In this document: piece by piece, positions 1 through 8,966 of the stretch
Layout: every line of letters starts with the position of its first letter
How positions within the stretch are numbered: the stretch's first letter is position 1
Assembly: GCA_004151065.3 (NCBI GenBank)
Contig: NWUY0300069227.1
Coordinates: 9,652-24,678 of the forward strand
Source: Larix sibirica
Lineage: Eukaryota; Streptophyta; Pinopsida; Pinales; Pinaceae
Direction of reading: 5' to 3'
Length of the DNA stretch: 15,027 nucleotides
Position numbers and translations under genes: made by a program
Notes under the pieces: generated by a model
Told to the model about the DNA's origin: nothing
The model's database searches: none
Seen by the model: only the letters and a program-made list of their open reading frames with translations

Positions 1-774
1 TCCTCCTCTTCCTTTGAAATTTCTTCTTCCTCTACCTCTTTTGTTGCTATCTCCCTTAGAAGGGTCTTTAGGCTTGTTCTTTGCTTTCTAAACAAAGCAA
101 AAAGATTCTGCAGTACTCTCACTTGTCTTCTTTCCAAAAGCTTTATCTCTGTCTGCAATCTTCTCTACCAGGATGCCAAAGGTGAGGTCTTTGAACTTGT
201 CGCTTGCTTGCAAGGATTCAAGGTAGTTTGAGTGAGTAGGATAAAGAGATTTTACAAATGATGCAAGTGGAAGATCTAGTTTCATACCTTAGGCTTGAAC
301 CTTGTGCATGCTTGCTCTTATCTTAGATGCAACCACAATGTGGTCATTATCTTTTACTTCAAGACTGAACAACTTTAACATTAATTGGATGAATTCCATT
401 TCAGAGTGTGAATCATACAGATATTTTAGAGTTTTTAAAGCTTCATAACATGTCTTTGCAGGAAGAATATGCTGGCTCACCTCTTCACTGACATGGCATA
501 AATCATGGCTAATGCTTTCTTGTCTTTGGATTGCCAAATAGCAAGCTCTTTCTCTGATGTTGGAGGCTTTGGAGTTNGAAGTGATGATGGTGCCTTCGTC
601 GCTGAGAGTAGTCTTTCCTTCACAAATGTCATCACACAAGTCATTGTAGAAATACACAGCGTTGATCTTCCTCCACCTTTATGGAAATGTATCTTTGCCG
701 GTGAGTGTAACACCAACACAGATGCTATTGAATTCCTTTTGAACCTGCAACTTATTAGGGAAAATGTATGGCAT
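1..774 (-). pseudogene. Ty1/copia retrotransposon gag (UBN2-type), decayed and cut by the window edge
   Basis: Gag forms the retrotransposon particle that packages element RNA. One minus-strand frame runs from an ATG at 774-772 to the left edge with no frameshift, interrupted by stops at 681-679 (TAA), 291-289 (TAA) and 90-88 (TAG). Seen in order: an N-terminal TGKDTFP-type motif before the first stop, WRKINAVYFYNDL just after it, LAIQRQESISHDL, then CYEALKTLKYLYDSHSEMEF, the usual UBN2 gag helix region. A long alpha-helical stretch (SFVKSLYPTHSNYLESLQA) follows, and past the third stop a Lys/Arg/Gly-rich linker (RGRGRRNF), which normally precedes the CCHC zinc knuckle. Pol would lie beyond position 1. 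Base 577 is N. The family assignment is firm from motif order; the start codon is the first in-frame ATG that keeps the conserved N-terminus. Confidence 0.88.
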
Positions 775-2190
775 AAAATAGATAGTTCGCAGATTGAGTT
801 TCTGCTCCCTTCTTTACAAATAGGTTACAATTCAATTTCTGCCGCTCAATTCAGCAACACTACAAATTTTCTTCACACACCTCTTCAACTCTTTATAAAT
901 AAAAAAATTACAATATGTTTTGTAAAGAATACAATACAATCAGTACATTGTGATTCAATACGTTTACTTGCTTGAATACATGAACTCACTTATACAAAAT
1001 TTCATTCTCAAACTCTCTAGAAGGAATGATGCTCAACGCAACAGAATCATAATCACGTGGTCCGGAAGGAATGAGGCTCAACACATGTAGATTGAGACTA
1101 ACAAAGGTCGCAACTCAATGGATGAGAATGTAAGGTTACACATCAACATGCTCCACGTTGTAAATCAGGTACATAGTACTCAATCTCACGTAATCTCAAC
1201 CTTCACCAGAGGCACAATCTCCAAAAGAAGTCCTCCTTGTGATCATGAACCAAGGGCGCAACTCTTCAAATCTTGAACACGACACTTAGCATCACCACGA
1301 GAAACCAACGCAAAATATAGTTATCATCTCCATGTAGACAAAAAATTGTGGGCGCAACAGCAGAAGAACGATAAAAACAAACTCAATCTTCCACAAAATG
1401 CAATCACATTCCAGTTTAGGTCGCACCACTCAGCTCCACGATTGGGCAGTTCACAGTCTTCACGAACTCGCAGTAGTTACACAACATTCATGTTGGAATC
1501 GAGATAACAGTCTTCACGAACACGAACAGGTCTTTCCACTTGCTCAAGTCGCAGCTCTTCTTTCCACGAACTGGAAACTTCGAAGAATATCAAAACTGTT
1601 CACTTGTTGTTTGCACGTCTCAACGAGGTCGCAACTTGTATCTCTATCTTCACGTAGCAATGTCTACGATAACTTCACACAACAATGAGTAGTAGCACAT
1701 CGATATGGCAGACTCAATCTTCAAGAGGTGGTCTTCAACCACGAACTGGAAGATTCAAACAGGATAGCGGGTGATCTCTTTCACCAAAACTCGACCACGC
1801 ACAACTTTCACCAAACCATAGTCCACAAGGTGACATGGAGTAAGATCACAAAATTCACAAAGGAAAGATTGCAGAGATAATCTATAAGAGGAATCACAGA
1901 TCTCAAAAGGCATTAGCAGCTCCAAAAGAAAATTGGCAGCAACTTCATAGGATTCGTGTAGTAGATAAAACCACAGATGGGGAGTCCCACTCTCACATGA
2001 ATCTTACGCTCAACCGAAGAGAAACGATCGACTGTAGGAGGCAGTCATGCAACACTAAGAATGGCATAGGAGCGCAGAAGGCAGACTTGCATGCAGCAGG
2101 ATGCAAGTCTAAGCTCTAAGCTCAGAGGAAGGACTCAGTGCCAAATATGGGCAATTTGATGATCACAACAATGGCAGAGTTATGGCACGC
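775..2190 (-). other. Untranslated leader of the copia element, between PBS and gag
   Basis: This stretch of about 1.4 kb lies between the primer binding site and the gag ATG on the minus strand. It has intermediate base composition, clearly less AT-rich than the DNA beyond 2390, and no convincing reading frame on either strand. It contains reiterated short words: minus-strand GAGTTGCG(A/C)CC-type motifs near 1111, 1258 and 1631, CGTGAAGA-type motifs around 1458, 1512 and 1652, and two copies of AGGAATGA(T/G)GCTCAAC at about 1022 and 1067. A leader this long is unusual for copia elements. It may include captured or inserted sequence, but I see no boundary. Confidence 0.6.
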
Positions 2191-2203
2191 AACTCTGATA
2201 CCA
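2191..2203 (-). other. Primer binding site (tRNA-iMet type) of the copia element
   Basis: The minus strand reads TGGTATCAGAGTT. TGGTATCAGAG is the classic plant Ty1/copia primer binding site complementary to the 3' end of initiator methionine tRNA, where minus-strand DNA synthesis starts. It sits two bases (TG) after an LTR-type end in ...CCTTCA, the expected spacing, and points towards the gag frame. Confidence 0.88.
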
Positions 2204-2205
2204 CA

Positions 2206-2390
2206 TGAAGGTAAATAACTCCCGGATGCTTTATTTCATCCACCAGACATTGCATTTATACAAAGTTTTTGTGACCTTTGGCATTTATATTCTAAATGAT
2301 GCATTAGAGTCTCCAAGAGTTTTAGTCTTTTTAAATGAAAATCATATTTATTTATTTACAAATTTTCTTAAGATTTTAATACTATAAAGT
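2206..2390 (-). repeat. 3' part of the copia 5' LTR (outer limit not determined)
   Basis: The LTR must end at 2206 on the minus strand (...CCTTCA, with terminal CA), two bases before the primer binding site. The neighbouring sequence carries TATA and AATAAA motifs expected of an LTR. The outer TG terminus could not be placed: sequence beyond about 2390 becomes very AT-rich and has no matching inverted end nearby, and the second LTR is outside the window. The right-hand limit is only where character changes, so the LTR may be truncated or longer. Confidence 0.6.
2230..2260 (-). promoter_or_regulatory. LTR TATA-like and poly(A) signals
   Basis: On the minus strand TATAAATGC begins at 2260, followed about 20 bases later by AATAAA (2235-2230), then the LTR end. 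The order matches the R/U5 part of a plant copia LTR, where transcription starts and ends. A second TATAAATGCC lies upstream near 2288. Assignment rests on motif and position only. Confidence 0.45.
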
Positions 2391-2977
2391 TATTTTTTTT
2401 TGGTGTTGAATCTATTTATGCATTAAAAGGAATAATGTCATCAATTCAAAATTGTAATTTTTGCAAAACTTATCTAATCAAATTCTTATAATAACAAATT
2501 AAAAAGAGATAAAAACATAAAGAAGATCGACCTTCTTTTACTTATATTAAAAATGTAAATATCTCATTAATTTCTTAGTCAATTTTGAAATAACATCAAT
2601 ACCATTTAACAGTGATTTAACAATCTATTAAAATATTTTTTTACATACATATTTTTATTGATATGTTAAACAATTATTTAACATTTTATTAATAAAAAAA
2701 TTTAAATAAATATTTGTATTGATATATTAAACAATCATTTGGCACTCTATAAAAATATTTTTTAAATAAATATTTCTATTAATATATTGATATTGACAAA
2801 TATAATCCTATTTTCTTGGTTCGAAATTCAATTTTTGAACCATATATATTGAAATTTAATATCAAATTTTCAATCCTTTATATAAGTTTGAATATCTAAG
2901 AAAAAACTATAATTTACAAGAATATGAATATCTAATTAAAAACTATAATCAACGAAGGTATAATTTACAAGAGTATA
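2391..2977. other. AT-rich spacer without genes
   Basis: Very AT-rich sequence with many short A and T runs and no meaningful open frame. An imperfect repeat of about 60-70 bases around a GATATGTTAAACAAT-type core occurs near 2660 and 2720. The right end carries short tandem copies described separately. If the host gene model is right, this lies in intron 2 or beyond. Confidence 0.5.
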
Positions 2978-3010
2978 AATATCTAATTAAAAACTATTAT
3001 CAATGAAGGT
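2891..3010. repeat. Short tandem repeat (AATATCTAATTAAAAACTAT units)
   Basis: AATATCTAA-beginning units start at 2891, 2927 and 2978 (spacings 36 and 51) and again at 3552, each followed by AAAAACTAT and mostly by ATCAA(C/T)GAAGG. The 2978 and 3552 units are the left ends of the two copies of the larger duplication, so this repeat probably seeded it by slippage or unequal exchange. Confidence 0.7.
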
Positions 3011-3551
3011 TATATTTTGACATTGGTTTCTTTACAAATGTTAAAGATATACAAGATATACATCTTACTTATGCTTCTCGTATATATATTGGATCTTGAA
3101 TGTTAATATGGTTTCCCTTTTTATGGGTGACTTTCTTTTATCGATTTGAGTGATTTAACGTGGATGGAAACTCCATTAACACCCATTGTAATGTTTCCTA
3201 TGGATTGGTCCAAGGTTATGGTTTTTTTCATGGTCTAAATTGTTTAATTCATGTTGCCTTTTCATCTTGTCCTTTTGGTGAATTTTTTAATTGTACTAAA
3301 ATATTTTTGATGATTATGTTTTTTCCAATTTTTTAACTATGTAATTGTATTGAAAGAAGGTACATTGTATAAGCCAATGTAAATGAAATGTATACTACAA
3401 GTAAGACTAATATTAAAGCTAAATCAATATGAAAAAAATATTGAAACTTATCATATATATATAATTATTTAATATATATATAAAAAAACAATCATTACCA
3501 TGTTGTAAAATTAATAATAATAGATTAACCTAAAAATATGTATTGCATCGA
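2978..3551. repeat. Large tandem duplication, copy 1
   Basis: This unit of about 574 bp is repeated directly next to itself at 3552-4179. Shared landmarks in the same order include TGACATTGGTTTCTTTACAA, TATATTGGATCTTGAATGTT, AACTCCATTAACACCCATTG, GATGATTATGTTTTTTCCA, TACCATGTTGTAAA and a closing TTGCATCGA. Relative to copy 2 it lacks a block of about 65 bases near 3290 and has an extra block of about 12 bases near 3410. Both copies contain a short frame beginning (M)xTPLTPI, but no protein family is recognisable. Confidence 0.85.
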
Positions 3552-4179
3552 AATATCTACTTAAAAACTATAATCAACGAAGGTCATATTTTGACATTGG
3601 TTTCTTTACAAATGTTAAAGATAGATATACATCCTACTTATGCTTCTTCTATATATATTGGATCTTGAATGTTAATATGATTTCCCTTTTTTATTGATAC
3701 TTTCTTTTATTCATTTGATTGATTTGGCATGGATGCAAACTCCATTAACACCCATTGAAATGTTTCCTCTAGATTGGTCGAAGGTTCTAGTTCCCTTTCA
3801 CGGTATGAATGGTCTAATTCATGTTTCCTTTTCATCATCCTTTTCATGAATTTTTGAATTTGATAACCTAAAAAAGAGAGGTCTACTCCTTTGACATGAT
3901 TGTATCTATATCCATGTTGCTTCTACGCATTAAAACATTCTTGATGATTATGTTTTTTCCATTTTTTAAATATGTAATTGCACCGAGAGAAGCAAGGTGC
4001 ATTGTATAGGTCGATGCGGATGAAATGTGTACCACAAGTAAGGCTAAATCAATATGACAAAGATGTTGAAACTTATAATATATAAATAAAATTATTTAAT
4101 TTATATATATATAAATCAATTATTACCATGTTGTAAACATAATAATAATAAATTAACCTAAAAATATGTATTGCATCGA
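3552..4179. repeat. Large tandem duplication, copy 2
   Basis: Second, longer copy (about 628 bp) of the unit at 2978-3551, in direct orientation with no spacer. It keeps a block at about 3855-3925 that copy 1 lacks. Divergence is obvious (many substitutions and small indels), so the duplication is old. It carries the submotif TTGCACCGAGAGAAGCAAGG at 3978, which recurs in altered form at 4171 just past the unit end. Confidence 0.85.
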
Positions 4180-4254
4180 GATAAGTGAGGTGCACTTTAA
4201 AATTCAATTAGACGAGATGTGTAATGTACATATTGTTTACCTAAGGTGGTAAAT

Positions 4255-4710
4255 GCAAAGGAATCATTATTAACTATGGAGAAAAATCAAGAAGTTATGT
4301 ATGCAAGGGGAATTGGGATTGCTACGACTAATGAAATATAAGCTCTAGCTCATTTCAAAGGCATCTTACTCCTTAAATCTCAAGGGACAAGGAAAGCATC
4401 TGTAGTGGGAGACTCGTTGATAGTTCTTCAAGCAAATTCAATACAAATCTCTGGCCATAGAACCTCTCCTGACTCATCCAATAAACAAAATATTCTAAAA
4501 TTGCATATTTTTAATCAAATTGATTTTTTTTCATGTTTTACACCATCAAAACTCCTTGGTAAATCATTAAGCAAATATGGGTGCTGGTTTAGACCTTTGG
4601 GTTAGAAATATAAATGGGTGGCATCCTTTCATCTACCCCCATAATGTGTTATTAGATATGATGGGAGATAGCATAAGTGACTTGGTAACTATTCCCTCTG
4701 TAAATTGATA
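4255..4710 (+). pseudogene. RNase H domain remnant of a LINE-type retroelement (first copy)
   Basis: The plus strand shows a broken RNase H domain. IIINYGEKSRSY appears first, then a frameshift near 4310 into RGIGIATTNE, an in-frame TAA where the conserved acidic residue after NE would be expected, and ALAHFKGILLLKSQG. GDSLIVLQANS follows, with the catalytic Asp of the GDS motif near 4411. Another frame shift leads to an HVLHHQNS...ANMGAGLDLW region, the usual C-terminal His/Asn segment of plant LINE RNase H. The domain would cleave the RNA strand of RNA-DNA hybrids. It differs clearly from the second RNase H at 6052-6510, so it is a separate element or copy. Frames and stops show it is dead. 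Confidence 0.68.
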
Positions 4711-4889
4711 AGCATTCATGAATTGGCGGCATCTTATTACTCCATTTCTCCTTACACACATTTGAAGGGTTAAGTGTTACATGGTGGTCCAATTGGGATT
4801 TCAATTTCAGTTATTTCATAAATCCAGACAATATAGTAAGAGATAATTCGGATATTTGTACAACCAAGCATATAATGGATTTTAGAAAA

Positions 4890-6510
4890 TGGCAGAAGGA
4901 AGTGGGTGCGTCAATATGTTTAAAGCATTGACAACCCCTAAAGAATTTGGGGGCCGAGTTTTAAAGCATTTCCCATGTTTTGCTAAAGCCTTGGCCACTA
5001 AATGTGTTTGGATAATTCTAGAAGGGAATGGCTTATGAGAACAAGCGGTCTCATAGAAGTACATTGATCCTCTAACTGTAGAGAAATGGCTCTGGGAAAG
5101 ACATAATTCATTAAGGAATGTATCAATTATTTGGAAGGTAATGGTACTAGCATTCGATGTGATAACAGATTGGATTGTATAGAAAGTGGGAGATGGAAGA
5201 AAATTGTGAATAGGGTTGGAACCTTGGGTGGGAAGTGATGGATCTCATAGACTAACAGACCATTTATTAAACTCCCTCGGGAATCAAGGAAAAGTTCTAT
5301 TGGCTCAGATAGGAGATGAAAGATAAACTACTATTATGAGACATGAATGGAATCCAGCTGAGGACCTTGGTTTTTAAGGAGAGGAAAAGGTTAAATGGGA
5401 AACATAATAATACCAGATCTCTTCAAAAAAGTCAGATCATATTAACAAATAACAAAGATACTCTCATATGGTCGAGGAGTGAGGCTGGAGGGAATTATTC
5501 TCCTCGATTGGGATACAAAGTTATTTGAGAAGAGGAGGATTTCAACAAACCTAAATGGCGGTATAAAGCTTTATGAAAGTTCAACTGCCCTTTCAAAAAC
5601 AAGTTTTCTTTTTTTTTTCTCTGACTAGCCATTCAAAATAAAGTACTAGTTTGGGACAATCTATAGAAGTTGTTATGGGAAGGACCCAACATATGCTCCC
5701 TCTGTGGTGGAAAGGAGGAAAGTGTCAATCACATTTTTATTGTCTATAAATATAATTGGGAAGTCTAGAGAATTGCTTCTCAGGAATCAACTTCAATTGG
5801 AATGGGAAGAATGTAGAAGAGGCTTTATTCAGTTGGTGCCAAAATGATGATTATAAGGAAAATCTATCCCTCCCACTTATTATAGTTTGGGGAATCTGGT
5901 GTAATAAAAATAAAGCAGTTTTTGAAGATTCTCTATTTTCCCAAAGGATTTGTGCTTCTAACGGTCTAGTACTCGAATTTTTTTCCCTCAATCCAATGAC
6001 TCTATGAAGATCAAGAGAATTCAATAGGAAATTATTAACAGGTTTAGAGCATGGGGCTATTTTGATGGTGCCTCCCAAGGTATTCAAATCATGGGAGGAG
6101 TAGGAGGAGTTTTATTTCAAGAGGGTAACAGTTGGATAAAATTTCAGGTAGCCATAGGACAAAGCCTAAACATCAGGTCCGAGTTGATAGCCCTCAATAT
6201 TTTATTGACCATGACTCTCTCTAGGAGAATACAAAAAAGTGTAGGTTTTGGGGGATTCTAAATTGGTGATTGATTGGTTATGTTTGAATCACCCCCCCAG
6301 AATATTTTCTTAAGAGCCATATACGAAGAAATCAAGCTTCTTCAAAGGGAATTTGAGGAGATCACTTTTATCCATATCTATAGGGAAAGGAATGAATTTG
6401 CAGATGGTCTTTCAAAGATAGGTCTACAAATGAGCCTTGGCACTTGGAAAAGATGGCAAAAGAATGGAGATACTCTACTGGAATTGGATCCAGGACCATT
6501 TCTTGGATGA
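4890..6510 (+). pseudogene. LINE ORF2 C-terminal remnant (RT tail, zf-RVT, RNase H)
   Basis: This plus-strand, 5'-truncated non-LTR retrotransposon ORF2 has several frameshifts and stops. Order seen: TTPKEFGG near 4927 and ALATKCVW (end of the reverse transcriptase/thumb region); VGDGRKL...EPWVG near 5190-5230; then zf-RVT with FNCPF near 5580 and CSLCGGKEE...H (Cys codons 5694 and 5703, His 5730), where the expected last Cys is Tyr. A linker WGIWCNKNKAVFED follows near 5890. RNase H comes next: YFDGAS (Asp 6064), RSELIAL (Glu 6181), GDSKLVIDW (Asp 6254) in a shifted frame, then HIYRERNEFADGLSK (His 6373, Asp 6403). The frame is lost near 6240 and regained at a seven-C run at 6292-6298. The YxDD catalytic core and endonuclease are absent, as is usual for truncated LINE copies. 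Confidence 0.85.
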
Positions 6511-6780
6511 AGGGTAGGTTGTCCCTTCGCATAGCCATCACAACTCTCCTATATTTTCGGGTTTCGTTTAGTTCATAGGACCAATGTTTATCTATTGCTT
6601 AGATTTTTTTTAAAGAATGTGACACATCATGTCTTCTTTGAAATTTTTCTGATAGTTTCTGAAGAAGTATATCTCAACATTATTTTTTGTGCACTGATGG
6701 AAGCATAAAAAATATGCTATATTCTTGTAAGACTTGTGAAAAGTCTATATAAAAATTTGTTTTGGATTAATATAATTTGA
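6511..6780 (+). mobile_element. Probable LINE 3' UTR and tail
   Basis: Following the RNase H stop (TGA, 6508-6510), this T-rich stretch has no ORF and ends near ATTAATATAATTTG, a typical end for plant LINE 3' regions. It contains a small hairpin, AGACTT (6730-6735) and AAGTCT (6741-6746) around a 5-base loop, close to the expected 3' end. No clear poly(A) tail or target-site duplication was identified, so the exact end is uncertain. Confidence 0.45.
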
Positions 6781-8214
6781 AATTGCGAAGTTTTTTCATG
6801 AGAAAGAAAAAACTTATGATTCAAAATAATATAAAAATTTGAAATTTATAAATACACTTAATGAACATGGTTGGGATAGTTATATGTGATATGTGTTATG
6901 GTCATGTATATGATGACAAATACTGAAACAACAATAATAACTTATTTTTAGACATCTCACGGATGTGATGATTGGGACAATCTTAAACAAGAGCTACGAA
7001 GTGGCAATGTCCCCAACGGCATATTTAAGATTTAATGTTCAATGAATGTTTGTTTCATAGCCCTTTTGCATTATTTGGACCATTGAGATCAAGGTAAAAT
7101 GACACATTTTTGTCTTATTGCAAGGCAGTGCCAAGTGCCACACTGATATGCATTACAATGCACCAATATTTTGGAGAAAAGAAGAAGGCAGTTAACATGT
7201 GAATGAGAATCACACTAAAATAACTACACTCCAAGGAACAATCCAAACAAACTGTAACATCGTAGTATTGGTCCCTAATGGTTTCAATTTTTCTTCCTGG
7301 CAATGCCACTGAATGACTCCTTTTTTTTAGATGTTGTCACTTACATATGTACATGCGTGCATGGACAACATCTATACGATATTAGACTATAGACCGCCTT
7401 CTAAATATTTATGTTTGAAATATATTTTGAAAACATTGGTTAAGGTTCACTTTTATGGAAATATTTTCTTCACTATGTAAACTAGCCAAATATCTCAAAC
7501 TTTACCATTCATACATCAAACTATAAATATATTTTTTTCATTTATTAATCTAATGACCATATACAAATCAAGAAATGTTATTATAAAATGTTAAGTGTTA
7601 CTCCAAATTTCAAGTATAGTTTTAAGGCAACCACTAAGTAATGAAAGAGTTGTCTATACTATTTATAAAGATACAATAACATGAATACATGTAATACTAG
7701 CAATTGCCATATAAAGTGCAATAAAATGCCGAAGAAAAAAATGAATTGAAGAGCAATATCTTGTTCTAAAATAGGTGGAAAACTAACAAAAGAACCTAAG
7801 GAAAACACTTCTTTGTTGAAAAAAATATCTCAATAAACTACAAACCAACCTAGAAATGTTTTTACAATTGCGAGAAGAAATATCACAAGATTTGGTGGAA
7901 CAAACTATTCAACAAGCAAATAATGTACATAACTGAGGACTCTTATCATAGATTGTTATGTCAAGATTACATCCCAATAACATAACATTACCGTTAGAGG
8001 ATAATAAATTATCGCTTTCAACTAGACAAATGAATAAGAAGTCTCCAACACGTTGGTGAGGTTGATGCTGGTAAATCCGTGAAGTATTATTCATTAAGAT
8101 GCAATATTATTATTGGAAATTTCCTTAGTTACGATTTTGATAATAGTCTTTATACCAATAAATCTCAAAATAATCAACTATTATGGTAACTCAAACATTA
8201 CAGGGAAAATGTAC
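6781..8214. other. AT-rich sequence, probably part of FAM135-like intron 2; no gene seen
   Basis: I found no supported coding sequence on either strand. Short open frames at 7115-7309 and 7909-8094 (minus) have no recognisable motifs. I looked on the minus strand for the next conserved FAM135 segment (a VYGVW...FRIKYARQD-like stretch) and did not see it here. The only structure is a 9-bp inverted repeat at 7330-7372. The intron donor GTACAT begins at 8214 on the minus strand. Confidence 0.5.
7330..7372. repeat. Inverted repeat (9-bp stem)
   Basis: GATGTTGTC at 7330-7338 is a perfect inverse of GACAACATC at 7364-7372. The 25-base loop is rich in alternating purine/pyrimidine (ACATATGTACATGCGTGCAT). 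No flanking target duplication or transposon ends were recognised. Confidence 0.5.
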
Positions 8215-8300
8215 CTTCATACTGCACCACATGGGCAAGAATGCTAAGAGCAGCTTCTTGAGAATCCTCCCATCTCATGCTTACTTTTATTTGATACCAA
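8215..8300 (-). CDS. FAM135-like protein, exon 2 (putative serine esterase family)
   Basis: Read on the minus strand in the phase set by exon 1, this 86-nt segment gives WYQIKVSMRWED..., then ...AHVVQYE with one base left over. It matches the conserved N-terminal WYQIK(I/V)xMRWED...VVQYE block of plant FAM135-like proteins, a family with an N-terminal DUF3657 region and a C-terminal DUF676 lipase-like domain. That domain is not in this window. The exon ends in a good donor, GAAG|GTACAT (8215|8214). At the start, the bases where acceptor AG should be are AA (8302-8301), after a pyrimidine-rich tract that otherwise looks like an acceptor, and there is no AG in the preceding 40 or more bases. 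So the exon is clearly recognisable, but its splicing may be defective. Cellular function of the family in plants is poorly defined. Confidence 0.78.
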
Positions 8301-8552
8301 TTGCCAATATTCAAAACGAAAACAATTGATCAATCAGAAAAAACCCATTTGTTATACCTTGTATACAACATCAAGCCAACTTTGCATATAATTAGAATAA
8401 TCGCCTGCTTTTTAAGTAAACAAAGTTGACCACTATATTTGAAATTTTATAATTAATCAGTGTGGAATAAGATGTCTAAATTTCTTGTTTGTTGATAGGA
8501 AGCAAGAATGTCCGTGCGTATCTTATGAGGCTTTGATGATAACAGATGCTAG

Positions 8553-8795
8553 AACTTTATTGAAACAAAACATTATTTAGTGCTATTTTCCTAAAATGAC
8601 TCCTAAACGCCTTCTTTCTAAATTTAAATGAAGCATAGACACCTGACTCATTTTTTTGAACGTGACCTAAATATTTATCGGAACAAAACAATATTTATTC
8701 TTGTTTTCCTAAAATGTTTCCTAAAAGCCTTCTTTCTAAATTTTAATGAAGCAGAGTCGCACTTGAATGATTTTTTTTTAATTTTACCTGAATTT
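8553..8795. repeat. Tandem repeat, unit about 118 bp, two copies
   Basis: Copy 1 (about 8553-8670) and copy 2 (about 8671-8795) share AACAAAACA, TTTTCCTAAAATG, CCTTCTTTCTAAAT, AATGAAGCA and ACCT(A/G)AAT in the same order at spacings of 118-121. Copies are diverged. The 73-codon plus-strand open frame across it is a by-product of the repeat and is not called as a gene. Confidence 0.75.
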
Positions 8796-8940
8796 AGCCT
8801 TGAGTCATTTTATCCAATTTATTTTCACTCAGAGTTTTCTATTCTCTAGGTGAAAATTGAAAATTCGTTAAATTTTAGTATTCTAGGATGAGGTAAATTT
8901 AGGATGTCTATTATGGAGGATAATAAACTCAATTGCAATG

Positions 8941-8966
8941 CTCAATCATCAAGCAAGATGATTGAG
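8941..8966. repeat. Perfect 10-bp hairpin
   Basis: CTCAATCATC at 8941-8950 pairs perfectly with GATGATTGAG at 8957-8966 across the 6-base loop AAGCAA. It is isolated within AT-rich intron sequence; I cannot tie it to a gene or transposon end. Confidence 0.7.

Noticed and set aside
505-975. Plus-strand 156-codon open frame
   Set aside because: It lies antisense to the copia gag coding region and leader; its composition follows from the opposite strand and it has no motif of its own.
1398-1688. Plus-strand 96-codon open frame in the copia leader
   Set aside because: It is rich in His/Ser from the repeated CTTCACGAAC words and antisense to the element; no family features.
4882-5064. Minus-strand 60-codon open frame
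   Set aside because: Shadow of the LINE ORF2 remnant, which reads convincingly on the plus strand.
5851-6087. Minus-strand 78-codon open frame
   Set aside because: Antisense to the LINE linker and RNase H region, whose plus-strand motifs are clear.
7115-7309. Minus-strand 64-codon open frame as the next FAM135 exon
   Set aside because: It shows none of the conserved residues expected after VVQYE and lacks motif or phase agreement.
7909-8094. Minus-strand 61-codon open frame as the next FAM135 exon
   Set aside because: Position would suit, but the sequence does not resemble the conserved FRIKYARQD-type segment.
8628-8849. Plus-strand 73-codon open frame
   Set aside because: Spans the 118-bp tandem repeat and is dominated by Phe/Leu codons from T-rich sequence.
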